Origin: Legionella cherrii
GTDB taxonomy: Bacteria > Pseudomonadota > Gammaproteobacteria > Legionellales > Legionellaceae
Assembly (NCBI RefSeq): GCF_900635815.1
Contig: NZ_LR134173.1
Coordinates: 2,078,001 to 2,142,000 of the forward strand
Reading direction: 5' to 3'
Length of the DNA stretch: 64,000 nt
The notes beneath the pieces were generated by a model. That model made no database searches. It was not told the DNA's origin and saw only the letters and a program-made list of their open reading frames with translations. The position numbers and the translations under genes were made by a program. Every line of letters starts with the position of its first letter. Positions within the stretch are counted from its first letter, which is position 1. This document shows positions 1 through 7,846 of the stretch, piece by piece.

Positions 1-1074
1 AAGTATCACATGTAAGGGATAAGTTACTTCATCTGCATCAACACGAATTAAACCAGGCTCTACTTTTGTATCATGATAAAGAATATTTTCTTCCGTTATA
101 TTGGCTACATCCTTAAAATATTTTTGTGCTATTGGTACTAGGAAATGGATGTATTCCAAACTTCTGCAAATTTGCATTTCAATAAATAAGGATTGACTCT
201 CATGAACAGCCATCCCTAAAGAATGCCCAACTGGTTGTATACTCCATTCTGTAGGTAAGCCTTGTTCGTAGAGTGCATGTCCGGTTTCATGGGTAATTGC
301 CATTAATGATGATAAAAACTCATGTTCTTTGTAGCGGGTTGTAATGCGAACATCACTAGAGATGCCGCCACAAAACGGATGATGGCTCACATCCAGCCTT
401 CCGTGATTAAAATCAAAACCCAGACGCGCCATTATTTCCATTCCAAGCTGCTTTTGCTTTTCTACTGGAAAATCGCCTGTTATTGCTTTTATCTGCCGAT
501 CCTTTTGCTTTTCAATAATTTGGGGAATTAACTTGGGTAGCTCATGTTTCAGTAAATTAAAGATAGGTGTAATCGTTTTACAATCTAAATCTGGCGAATA
601 CTCATCGATCAAAACATCCAGAGGCGATTTATTAAATGTTTGTGATTTAATTTCTGCAATGGTTTTTATTTTTTGAAATAATTTTTCCAGATAAGGCTTA
701 AATGATTTCCAGTCATTGTTTGCACGTAATTCGCGCCATGCCTGGCCGCAGATTAACGATTCATTAGTAAATTCTTCGACTAAATGTACTGGGATACAGG
801 TTGCTTGCAGATATTCTTTCTCCATCCAATAAAGATTTTTTTGCTGCCAGGTTGTTAAATGATCAATTTCCTTGGCTTGTTTGATTAAGTCGCCTACTTT
901 TTTATGGGTTAGCCAATCATGTTGGACAGCACTTAAGGTGGCTAAAGCTTCTGCTCGTGCCTTACCACCGCCAGCCGGCATCATAGAGGCTTCATCCCAG
1001 GAGACAATTGCCGCCAGATTTTCAAAGTCATAATATTTTTTAAAATGTTGTTCTAATTGTTGGTATGCATTCAT
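1..1074 (-). CDS. M32 family (carboxypeptidase Taq) metallocarboxypeptidase, 3' part outside window
   Basis: Zinc-dependent carboxypeptidase, probably cytosolic, that removes C-terminal residues from peptides. About 358 residues are visible and the gene runs off the left edge; the family is usually about 500 residues. The M32 signatures are present: a His-Pro-Phe triad in SHHPFCGG, followed by the zinc-binding HExxH as HETGHALYEQ, with the metal-site continuation MAVHESQS. The ATG at 1074 is chosen because a purine-rich GAGAT lies about 8 bases upstream; another in-frame ATG at 1086 would add four residues. It stands alone downstream of the methyltransferase-like gene, separated from it by a hairpin terminator. 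The family call is firm; the physiological substrate cannot be read. Confidence 0.9.
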   Translation of the reverse strand, partial: MNAYQQLEQHFKKYYDFENLAAIVSWDEASMMPAGGGKARAEALATLSAVQHDWLTHKKVGDLIKQAKEIDHLTTWQQKNLYWMEKEYLQATCIPVHLVEEFTNESLICGQAWRELRANNDWKSFKPYLEKLFQKIKTIAEIKSQTFNKSPLDVLIDEYSPDLDCKTITPIFNLLKHELPKLIPQIIEKQKDRQIKAITGDFPVEKQKQLGMEIMARLGFDFNHGRLDVSHHPFCGGISSDVRITTRYKEHEFLSSLMAITHETGHALYEQGLPTEWSIQPVGHSLGMAVHESQSLFIEMQICRSLEYIHFLVPIAQKYFKDVANITEENILYHDTKVEPGLIRVDADEVTYPLHVIL

Positions 1075-1178
1075 GAATGATCTCATTATTCTATGTTGCC
1101 GAGTTTGGTCATTTTTTTTAGATTGATATTCAGTTACATTGGATTTGCATTCCCGACTTGGCGGGGATGATAAAATCA

Positions 1179-1220
1179 AAAATAACCCACCTTCGACTCT
1201 ATTTTGACATGGGTTATTTT
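1179..1220 (-). terminator. Hairpin terminator downstream of the isoprenylcysteine methyltransferase-like gene
   Basis: AAAATAACCCA at 1179-1189 is perfectly complementary to TGGGTTATTTT at 1210-1220 (11 bp stem, 20 base loop). Read on the minus strand the stem ends in a T-rich stretch, as expected for an intrinsic terminator. It lies between the stop at 1267 and the next minus-strand gene start at 1074. Confidence 0.6.
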
Positions 1221-1266
1221 AAATATATCTCCATAATCAAAGGATTCAAATAAATTTATGACTCGC

Positions 1267-1722
1267 TTAATAAATAAAGGGAATTATTTTTTTCTTTACC
1301 TTTGACTTGTATTGTTCATATTCAGAATATTTTTTGCTTAATAAAATTTCTTCTTTTTTTGCTTTGAAATCGAAAAAAATGATTAAAATTAATGAAGTAA
1401 TGAAAGAGAGTAGTGCGCCCCAGAATACAGACCAGCCAATAGCCATTGCAATTACTCCTGCATAGATTGGGTGCCTAACGATACCGTAAATTCCTGAGGT
1501 AACGAGCTGAGTGTTTTGTTTCGGGGTGACAACCGGTGTTAAAGCTGCTCCTAATTGTTTTGCCGCAATGATTAGGATCAAAAAACCGATAATAAAAAAT
1601 ACTGAACCAATGATCTGCAAGATCAGACTATGAACAGACATCAATGGTGTGAGCAGAAGAATGACTAAGCCTATAACCATTTGTGTGACTACATATTTAT
1701 CCAGGTATTGAGAGTTCATCAT
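1267..1722 (-). CDS. Isoprenylcysteine carboxyl methyltransferase-like (ICMT/PEMT superfamily) membrane protein
   Basis: Small integral membrane methyltransferase of 151 residues. The superfamily signature is clear: SGIYGIVRHPIYAG at residues 76-89, then a charged segment with an EE pair and a closing Tyr-containing motif (KKEEILLSKKYSEYEQYK, about 122-139). At least three hydrophobic segments are visible (about 13-30, 35-53, 88-117). Eukaryotic ICMT methylates the carboxylate of prenylated cysteines; bacterial members modify small molecules or lipids, or are uncharacterised, so the substrate is unknown. The two adjacent ATGs (1722 and 1719) are equivalent. The plus-strand gene at 2049 encodes a protein ending in a CaaX box, which makes the neighbourhood worth a second look, but the two genes are divergent and not in one operon. 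Confidence 0.85.
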   Translation of the reverse strand: MMNSQYLDKYVVTQMVIGLVILLLTPLMSVHSLILQIIGSVFFIIGFLILIIAAKQLGAALTPVVTPKQNTQLVTSGIYGIVRHPIYAGVIAMAIGWSVFWGALLSFITSLILIIFFDFKAKKEEILLSKKYSEYEQYKSKVKKKIIPFIY

Positions 1723-2048
1723 GGTTACTCAGTTTTAATAACCAGTCCCATTGGAACTGGTATTGATCTTCGATTACCTAAGCTATAGCCTAAATTGCTT
1801 GTTGGGTCAAAATAGCTTGCTCATTTATAATACAATTATTTGTTTTAAAATCAATAACATTGACTCCAATTGACCATTCTAAATAATAGTGCGAAAAATA
1901 AATATAATTGTTTATTTGGCCTACCAAAATTTGTAAATTAACTGTAAACTTGCTTCCTGAAAAGACAGAGTCGTGACAAAACGAGCTTCTTTTCAAAAGT
2001 TTACTTTTATCGGAATTTTAATTATTTTAATTCTTAAGGAGCAAAGAT
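1723..2048. other. Intergenic region, divergent promoters expected
   Basis: This 326-base AT-rich gap separates a minus-strand gene from a plus-strand gene and must hold both promoters. I see no convincing gene: an open frame at 1790-1996 on the minus strand has no ribosome binding site and no protein-like composition. A strong ribosome binding site (AAGGAG) lies at the right end, just before 2049. Confidence 0.5.
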
Positions 2049-2588
2049 ATGCCTCACACACCACCAGGCTCACCTAAAGTTGAAAAAAAGACTGACGAAG
2101 AAAAAAGTTTGCACAGCTCACAGGAAAGTACCGAAGAAAACCAAGAGAGTTTAGATAGCTCACAGGAAACTTTAGAACAAGAAAGCTCACAACAAGGACT
2201 TGAGTCTGAAGAGGCACAACAACAAACCCCAGAACAAAATGAACAACCAAGAAATACAAATTCCTTTTTTGGTTTTGCTCCTAGAACAGTACCTGGTTTT
2301 CTTTGTCCTCAGGGCCATATTCATTTTATTTGCCCAAATGGTCATTTCCATACCATACCAGCACCAGCAGAGTTAAGGTTAACACTTGCATTGGCATCCA
2401 TGTTAAATGTTCTTGATAGGCTTAATTTAAATGAGGAAGAAGAACTGGAAGAGAACACTAATCCAGCGTCACCTGAACAAAAACAAGAAGTAGAGCCAAC
2501 AGAGCAGCAAGAAGTGGTGAATGAGGACAAGCAAGAAGAAGATAAAGACGATAAAGAAGAAGAACGTGTCCGTTGCTTTACCATGTAA
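2049..2588 (+). CDS. Acidic Q/E-rich protein with tandem Cys/His motif and C-terminal CaaX box (CFTM); Dot/Icm effector candidate
   Basis: 179 residues, no homology recognised. Residues 10-70 are a low-complexity Glu/Gln/Ser region, probably disordered. Residues 86-103 are two back-to-back copies of a nine-residue unit, CPQGHIHFI and CPNGHFHTI, giving two Cys and four His that could bind a metal. A short hydrophobic helix follows (about 109-123), then an acidic tail (EEEELEE; later DKDDKEEE) and the terminal CFTM. A Cys four residues from the end with Met last matches a CaaX farnesylation signal. Legionella effectors such as AnkB use host prenylation through such boxes, and acidic E-blocks near the C-terminus are typical of Dot/Icm substrates. 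The start follows AAGGAG, and a textbook terminator lies downstream. The effector role is inference; the motifs are seen directly. Confidence 0.75.
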   Translation: MPHTPPGSPKVEKKTDEEKSLHSSQESTEENQESLDSSQETLEQESSQQGLESEEAQQQTPEQNEQPRNTNSFFGFAPRTVPGFLCPQGHIHFICPNGHFHTIPAPAELRLTLALASMLNVLDRLNLNEEEELEENTNPASPEQKQEVEPTEQQEVVNEDKQEEDKDDKEEERVRCFTM

Positions 2589-2593
2589 TTTCT

Positions 2594-2622
2594 AAATCCG
2601 CAGCCTCGAGCTGCGGATTTTT
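2594..2622 (+). terminator. Rho-independent terminator of the CaaX-box gene
   Basis: AAATCCGCAG (2594-2603) pairs perfectly with CTGCGGATTT (2611-2620) across a seven-base loop, followed by further Ts. It begins six bases after the stop codon, so the upstream gene is a monocistronic unit. Confidence 0.9.
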
Positions 2623-2752
2623 ACTTTAGACCGTATCCCTCATTTTTTAGTGAACCCAATATTCACTTTTGAAGCACGATTGATCCTTTACCTCAACCTC
2701 TTATATCATCGCACTTAAAACATCTCTAAAATTCAAACCAAGCTGAGTGTAC

Positions 2753-3463
2753 ATGATATTAATAATCAAGATGATTAAAAAACTTGTTCTTTTCTTCCCT
2801 CTTATGGCCATGATGTTACTCTTCAAAGCCATAGTAGTTAATGGAGCTCCTGAATCAAAAAAAATTCAAGTCGAGATCAATAAACTCGCCGAAATAAGTA
2901 AAATAGGTAGGAAAGTAGGTTCTGCTCAATTGCCCAGCCCTTACAATGAACTATTAACTCAACCTTTAATGACACCAAGTATCGAGAAGTATTACGGTCG
3001 TCGTGCAATTATAAAAACAATTGTTGCAAATCAGGATCCGGAGAATAATACTTATCGCCGCTCGATTGTCATGCTGATTGATAGCAATAAAGAAAGGAAT
3101 GAGCCCAATTTAGCACAATCAAAAAAAGAGGCCATGGTTGTCGAGCTCGCATTTATTACTATGAACTTTAATGCATTATCAAAGAGCATGATCGCAGAAG
3201 TGCTGCATACGAATACTCCTTTTGGCAAACTTTTAACCAAATATCAAATTCAAGCACTGACCCAGAATCGAAATTATTATAAAGTCCGATGCGACGGAAC
3301 ATTAGCGTCGTTAATAAATTGCAATTTAAATGATTCTATTTATGGACGCACCAATACTCTTATTCGCGCAGATAATAAAAAATGGTTGGCGCATGTTGTG
3401 GAAATTTTACCCAATCCTAGACAAACTATTCCCCAAGACAAAAAGGTGACTGGTACTCAATAA
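2753..3463 (+). CDS. Exported protein of unknown function, possibly UbiC-like fold
   Basis: About 236 residues. The N-terminus is a signal-like hydrophobic stretch (KKLVLFFPLMAMMLLFKAIVVNGA), so the protein is probably periplasmic or secreted. The body contains YYGRRAIIK followed later by EVLHTNTPFGKLLTKYQI; this order of an Arg-rich strand and a Pro-Phe-Gly-x-x-L motif faintly resembles chorismate lyase (UbiC/DUF98) proteins, but the similarity is too weak to assign function. Two late Cys residues (RCDG, NCNL) could form a disulfide. The start is ambiguous: GTG at 2747, ATG at 2753 (weak GAG five bases upstream) or ATG at 2771. No operon partner; the next gene begins 154 bases on. Confidence 0.6.
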   Translation: MILIIKMIKKLVLFFPLMAMMLLFKAIVVNGAPESKKIQVEINKLAEISKIGRKVGSAQLPSPYNELLTQPLMTPSIEKYYGRRAIIKTIVANQDPENNTYRRSIVMLIDSNKERNEPNLAQSKKEAMVVELAFITMNFNALSKSMIAEVLHTNTPFGKLLTKYQIQALTQNRNYYKVRCDGTLASLINCNLNDSIYGRTNTLIRADNKKWLAHVVEILPNPRQTIPQDKKVTGTQ

Positions 3464-3565
3464 CCATTTGTTTTTAGTGTGTATTAAATGATTATTGTGA
3501 TATTATCCAGTCCAATCTTATAAAATACGGTTTGTGTCGATTTTGCTAGCTTGAGCTGAAATAGC

Positions 3566-3594
3566 CAAAATAGTAGAAAGCTAAACAGACCCCA
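3566..3594 (+). repeat. Dispersed repeat end, copy 1 (CAAAATAGTAGAAAG...AACAGACCCC)
   Basis: This 29-base stretch matches segments at 43411-43440 and 44527-44552 (shared core CAAgATAGtAGAA..tTAAAcaGACCCta). It is preceded by the palindrome-like TTGAGCTGAA, which also resembles TTGAGCTAAA beside the third copy. Confidence 0.45.
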
Positions 3595-3617
3595 GAGCAA
3601 AAGGAACTTGGTGATTT

Positions 3618-5075
3618 ATGTGGAATGAAAAAGCAACAAAGCCCTTTCTAATTATTTATATCGGATTCTTGTTTCTAGCAACTTTTTTCATAGTTCCTAC
3701 CATTACGAGCTTTTATTATTACGCTTGGGGAAAACACCTGGCTTGGTCCTATTTTGATGGCCCACCAATGATTGCTTATTTTTTCCATATTTCTCAAGCC
3801 ATGTTTGGAAATACTTTCTTTTCTATAAATATTGTCGGTTTTTTATGTTTGATTGGGGGCGCCTATTATATATACAGAACAGGTTGTCTCCTGCATGATC
3901 AGCGAACAGGATTAATTAGTGCATTGATCTGGGTCGCTTTGCCCACGACTACGGAAAGTATTTTTGTTCGCGTTTTATACGATGCCCCATTAAATTTATT
4001 TACTGTCTTGTCCTTCTATTATTTTGCTCGTTATATTTCCCGCAAACGAATTCTTGATCTCTATCTGTGTGCCTTGTTTATTGGTGCCATGATTTTATCT
4101 AAATATACTGCTGTTGTTAGCGTAATCGGGTTGTTGCTGTATGTTGTTTTTTCACAACAGAGACAACTCTTTAAAAGCATGCATTTTTACCTTGCGAGTT
4201 TAATCATTATTCTCATGGTTTCTCCTGTAATTTATTGGAATATCAATCATAATTGGATATCAATTACTTATTTATTAAATTTTCACAGTCAAACCCAAAC
4301 CAACACGACGATCGTTCATTGTCTCTTTGAACTCATAGGGGCATTGGTGCTTAATTACTCCGTTTTCCTGGTATTGGCTGCATTGGGATGGTTTAAGTAT
4401 CAAAAGAGTAAAAATACATCCAAGAATGCGATTTTGGAATTGTCTTATGCGGTATTGCTTGCCGGCCTGGGTTTTTGGATTACAGCGACTTTATTAGGAG
4501 GGGATGCTCGAGTGGTTTACTTGACGCCGTTGGGAATGAACCTCGCGCTGATCACGGGTTACCTCATTACCCAATATAATTACCAACGTTTTTTCATGAT
4601 AGTTTATCCATTTTTTCTGTCCCTTAGCATTATTATGATCGTTATTAATTCATGGCCCATCGCTTACTATTTGAAAAAAGGCAGGGCTTATACAGTACTC
4701 AACAAAGCGATTCACTCACTTGAAATGATAAAGAAAGAACAACCTATAGTTACTGGTTATTATACTAATGCTGCAGCATTGAATTTCTTTATGCCCAATG
4801 AACCTGTGTATGCAATTCCTTGTGGTGATATCAATCAATATCAATATTGGGGAGAGGCTTTTTTAAATTCATTATCCAGAGGAAGAATTAACAAAATAAC
4901 CTATATTGATTTTAGAGAGACAAAACAATGTGCGGAGCGATTTTTTAATCAGTGCCAATCAATCGCTGCATTATCGCATCATAAAATAATTCCAGTCATT
5001 CACAAGCAAACTAAACCCATACATTTATTTGTATATGAATGTTCTTCACCTCGTACTCAAATTTCTAATGGCTAA
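3618..5075 (+). CDS. GT39-like membrane glycosyltransferase lacking the usual Asp-Glu motif
   Basis: 485 residues with a hydrophobic N-terminal segment followed by many membrane helices, the architecture of the PMT/ArnT (GT39, PF13231) glycosyltransferases. These take sugars from polyprenyl-phosphate donors on the periplasmic side of the inner membrane. After the first helix, YYYAWGKHLAWSYFDGPPM aligns with the family hallmark (YYxxWxxxLxxGYFDHPPL). The residues just before it read TITSF, where active members carry Asp-Glu, the presumed catalytic acid. Later features typical of the family include DAPLNLFTVLSFYYF and SKYTAV. The C-terminal 130 residues form a soluble domain. No lipid A or glycan genes are adjacent, so the acceptor is unknown, and the enzyme may be diverged or inactive. 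Confidence 0.8.
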   Translation: MWNEKATKPFLIIYIGFLFLATFFIVPTITSFYYYAWGKHLAWSYFDGPPMIAYFFHISQAMFGNTFFSINIVGFLCLIGGAYYIYRTGCLLHDQRTGLISALIWVALPTTTESIFVRVLYDAPLNLFTVLSFYYFARYISRKRILDLYLCALFIGAMILSKYTAVVSVIGLLLYVVFSQQRQLFKSMHFYLASLIIILMVSPVIYWNINHNWISITYLLNFHSQTQTNTTIVHCLFELIGALVLNYSVFLVLAALGWFKYQKSKNTSKNAILELSYAVLLAGLGFWITATLLGGDARVVYLTPLGMNLALITGYLITQYNYQRFFMIVYPFFLSLSIIMIVINSWPIAYYLKKGRAYTVLNKAIHSLEMIKKEQPIVTGYYTNAAALNFFMPNEPVYAIPCGDINQYQYWGEAFLNSLSRGRINKITYIDFRETKQCAERFFNQCQSIAALSHHKIIPVIHKQTKPIHLFVYECSSPRTQISNG

Positions 5076-5220
5076 CAAAGAAATCAGCAGAATGAGCAAG
5101 TTAGGCTAAGGAATTGTTCTGGAGCCTCTTAGGTAATTTGGGATTTATTTTCTCATTCTGTTTCTTTTCGATTGCACTTGTAATTCTATAACGTAATAAT
5201 GGTTCCGAATTTAACCAGTC

Positions 5221-5239
5221 ACAAACATGTTGTGTTTGT
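5221..5239. promoter_or_regulatory. Inverted repeat in the leader of the small secreted protein gene
   Basis: ACAAACA (5221-5227) is complementary to TGTTTGT (5233-5239) around five bases. It lies 26 bases before the start codon at 5265 and could be an operator or a leader hairpin; there is no independent support. Confidence 0.3.
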
Positions 5240-5264
5240 ATTAGGCTACTCATAAGGAAAAACC

Positions 5265-5702
5265 ATGAAACAAAAATTACTCGTAGGATTTACAGTTGCC
5301 GCACTGTCTTTTGCACACCTAGCGCATGCTGATTTTACTTTTAATTCGGGCTCAAATTCGTGTGATGATATTCCCGGAAATTGGTCTGGTTCAGGCAAGG
5401 CGACTAATTGGTTAATCGGAGAATGTGTTTATAATGGAGCAGGAACAGTCAGTGCTGTCGATAAAGAGGGTAATTTAAACATAGAAGTTACTGCTGACAA
5501 ACGCTCAGGCAGTCTCGTGTGCCCAGACCATAATACCACGCAACTGAAGGGAATTTGTGTTAATGGAATGGTAACTATCAAAACAGAATACGGTAACCTG
5601 AGCGGCATTTTTTCAAAAACCTCAGGCAGCGCAAAAGGCAAGCTCACTGTTTCACCTGGTATGGATGTGGATGTATCCATTCAATTTAAACGGGTAGGGT
5701 AA
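5265..5702 (+). CDS. Small secreted protein of unknown function
   Basis: 145 residues starting with a classical Sec signal peptide (charged KQK, hydrophobic core, AHA cleavage site near residue 22). The mature part is beta-rich and polar, with four Cys (SCDD, GECVY, LVCPD, GICVN) that could form two disulfides. This suggests a small exported beta-domain protein, but I do not recognise the family. A good ribosome binding site (AAGGA) precedes the ATG. No partner gene: upstream is the glycosyltransferase 190 bases away, downstream a convergent pseudogene. Confidence 0.7.
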   Translation: MKQKLLVGFTVAALSFAHLAHADFTFNSGSNSCDDIPGNWSGSGKATNWLIGECVYNGAGTVSAVDKEGNLNIEVTADKRSGSLVCPDHNTTQLKGICVNGMVTIKTEYGNLSGIFSKTSGSAKGKLTVSPGMDVDVSIQFKRVG

Positions 5703-5769
5703 AAATTGATTTAAAGCCTGGATGAAGCGTTTTTGATGAGGGAAGCATTCAGGCTACATTGCGTCAAAC

Positions 5770-6905
5770 CTATAACGATTTTTTTAAAGTCACTATATGC
5801 TGATAGGCTTCATTGATTCGTTGTTGACTGATTTCACCGGATTGGACTTTAGCTTCTATGATGTCAATAACTTGGGCTGGATTTTGTTCTGGAACAGATA
5901 AATTGTTTCCAAATATCAGCATATCTGCGCCAGCATTGATGGCCAGTACTAAAGCCTGTTCAAGACCATAATTCTCGCTAATGGCTTTCATTTGCATGTC
6001 ATCTGTAATAATGACGCCTTTAAAATGGAGTTGATTGCGCAGCAGGTCAGTTAATATTTTATGAGATAGAGTGGCTGGTAGTCCAGATCGATCAAGTTGA
6101 CGATTCACAATATGTGCGGTCATGACGACACCGCATGTTTCATTAGAGTTGATCAGGCGTGTAAAAGGCTCTAACTCATAAGGGTGCCAGGTTTCTGTAA
6201 CATCCACAAAGCCTAGGTGTGAGTCTTTAGTCGAACTCCCATGACCTGGAAAGTGTTTATAAGCACATTGAATTCTTTGATTTAGGAAATGATGGGTGTA
6301 AATACGTGCTAAGCGGGTGACCTGTTTGGGATCGCTGGAGAAGCTTCGATCTTTTTTCCCAATCACTGGATTGTCTGGATTGACGTTTACATCCAGTTCC
6401 GGGGCAAAATCTAAATTAAATTCCGTTTTTTTTTAGAGTTTGACTTATAGATTTCGCAGTAGACTCAGCCTCCTTTATCCCTCTTTTGCCGACTTCGGCA
6501 GCAGATAAGGTTGGAGGAAATCCATATTGCTCACCTAAGCGATTTACCTGTCCCCCTTCATAATCTACGGAAATCAAAAGAGGTAATTGCATTCGATGAT
6601 GTTGCAAATTACCTTGCTCCGCATAGTATTGCAGTTCATGATTCAGTCTTTTTTACTTGTTCCGGACTTTCAATATTTTTATCAAACGTGTTTGTATGAT
6701 AGTTGTAGTCGAATAAAATGACACCTCCAATATTATTTTCTTCAATTGTTTTGACTATTGGCGATTTTGCATTAATTTTTTTTCCGTCAAAACCAATAAG
6801 AAGCATTTGGCCAATTTTATCGCGCAAACTTACTTCAGATATAGGCCCAGCAAGGCAACTTGCGGAAAAAAATAAAGCTAAAAGCAGTGAAAAAAAATAG
6901 TTCAT
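5770..6905 (-). pseudogene. Glycoside hydrolase family 3 beta-N-acetylhexosaminidase (NagZ-like), broken by two frameshifts
   Basis: Three consecutive minus-strand frames together encode one exported NagZ-like enzyme: 6905 to about 6650 (signal peptide and IGQMLLIGFDG), about 6650 to 6430 (PLLISVDYEGGQVNRL), and about 6425 to 5770 (YKHFPGHGSSTKDSHLG, then ITDDMQMKAI). The first break lies at an A6 run near 6650; removing one A joins the frames as VK-R-LNHELQYYAEQ. The second is an extra T near 6423; removing it restores KKNGINLDFAPELDV, the family signature. The catalytic His/Asp loop and the nucleophile Asp are otherwise intact, so the lesions look recent or may be sequencing errors. A working enzyme would release N-acetylglucosamine from muropeptides or chitin; the signal peptide suggests a periplasmic or secreted form. 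Confidence 0.88.
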
Positions 6906-7056
6906 ATATGGCCTATGTATTTGCTAGGTGGTGCAAATTTTATCATTTAGTTCTATTTTGTGCAATCTGCGACGGTTATGTCTCTAATCGTTTAAGTATA
7001 CCTGATCGATGAGAGTTGCTATTATTTGTTGACCAAAAAAATTAGGGCCATAAGTT

Positions 7057-7749
7057 ATGACTAATGCGAGTGAGTACTTTAATGAGAATTGGCAACGATA
7101 CCAAAGTGCTCTGAAAAATAATACCTTATATCATCGTGAGATGTTGCAGGCATTGCAAAAATTTCTCTCAACACATATAGGAAACCGAACTTTTTGCTTT
7201 GTGGATGTGGGGTGCGGGGATAGTAGTACCGTTCTACCTGTGCTTGCTGCAACTCCCATAAAAAAATATATTGGTATTGATGCAGCCCAAAATGTTTTAA
7301 AAATGGCAGAAAACACATTAGCGTCCCTTCATTGTGAAAAAGAGTTTATTGCAGATAATATGACTTCCGCACTCCCGCGTTTAACCGCTTCTGTTGATGT
7401 CATTTATACCAGTTATGCGGTTCATCATTTATCTCTGGATGAGAAGGAACGTTTTATTGCTGTCTGCAAACAGAAACTCAATCCTAATGGTTTTTTATTA
7501 ATGGTGGATGGGGTACGCAAACAGAATCAAACGCGTGATGAATGGCTTGATGCTTTGCAATCGCGAATGTTAGAGAGTAATCCTGAAATCGATGGCGATG
7601 AAATTATCGTCCGTATGGAACATCCGCGAGCTGATGATTATCCTGAAGAAATTGAAACCTTCTCCCAAATTGCACGACATCAATCTTGGCGTAATTTTCA
7701 AGTTCTGGTAGACCAGGGGATATTTGCTTTTATGGTCTTTACTAAGTAG
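7057..7749 (+). CDS. Class I SAM-dependent methyltransferase
   Basis: 230 residues with a Rossmann methyltransferase core. Motif I is FVDVGCGDSS (about 48-57), followed by the acidic end of strand 2 in YIGIDAA (71-77) and motif IV/post-I in DVIYTSYAVHHLSLDEK. The YAVHHL segment is typical of small-molecule methyltransferases of the Methyltransf_25/12 type. The substrate cannot be deduced, and the gene stands alone between a pseudogene and the convergent thiM-like gene. AGGG upstream of the ATG serves as a modest ribosome binding site. Confidence 0.85.
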   Translation: MTNASEYFNENWQRYQSALKNNTLYHREMLQALQKFLSTHIGNRTFCFVDVGCGDSSTVLPVLAATPIKKYIGIDAAQNVLKMAENTLASLHCEKEFIADNMTSALPRLTASVDVIYTSYAVHHLSLDEKERFIAVCKQKLNPNGFLLMVDGVRKQNQTRDEWLDALQSRMLESNPEIDGDEIIVRMEHPRADDYPEEIETFSQIARHQSWRNFQVLVDQGIFAFMVFTK

Positions 7750-7807
7750 CTTTATGGTGTCTGCTTAGATCGGCACTAATTCGACGCTACAAACTTAAAT
7801 AATATGT

Positions 7808-7829
7808 AGCATGGACCAAAGTCCAAGCT
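7808..7829. terminator. Possible bidirectional hairpin between methyltransferase and thiM-like genes
   Basis: AGCATGGAC (7808-7816) and GTCCAAGCT (7821-7829) pair with one A-A mismatch around a CAAA loop, in the 97-base gap between two convergent genes. There is no long T run, so this is only a plausible terminator. Confidence 0.35.
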
Positions 7830-7846
7830 GCATCTTATTGATTCAT

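Noticed and set aside
322..531. Open frame of 69 codons on the plus strand
   Set aside because: Antisense to the clearly coding M32 carboxypeptidase.
1790..1996. Open frame of 68 codons on the minus strand
   Set aside because: No ribosome binding site, unremarkable composition, lies in the promoter region between divergent genes.
2010..2040. PmrA-like TTAAT repeats before the CaaX-box gene
   Set aside because: Two TTTTAAT units occur, but their spacing and closeness to the start codon do not fit a PmrA site in an AT-rich stretch.
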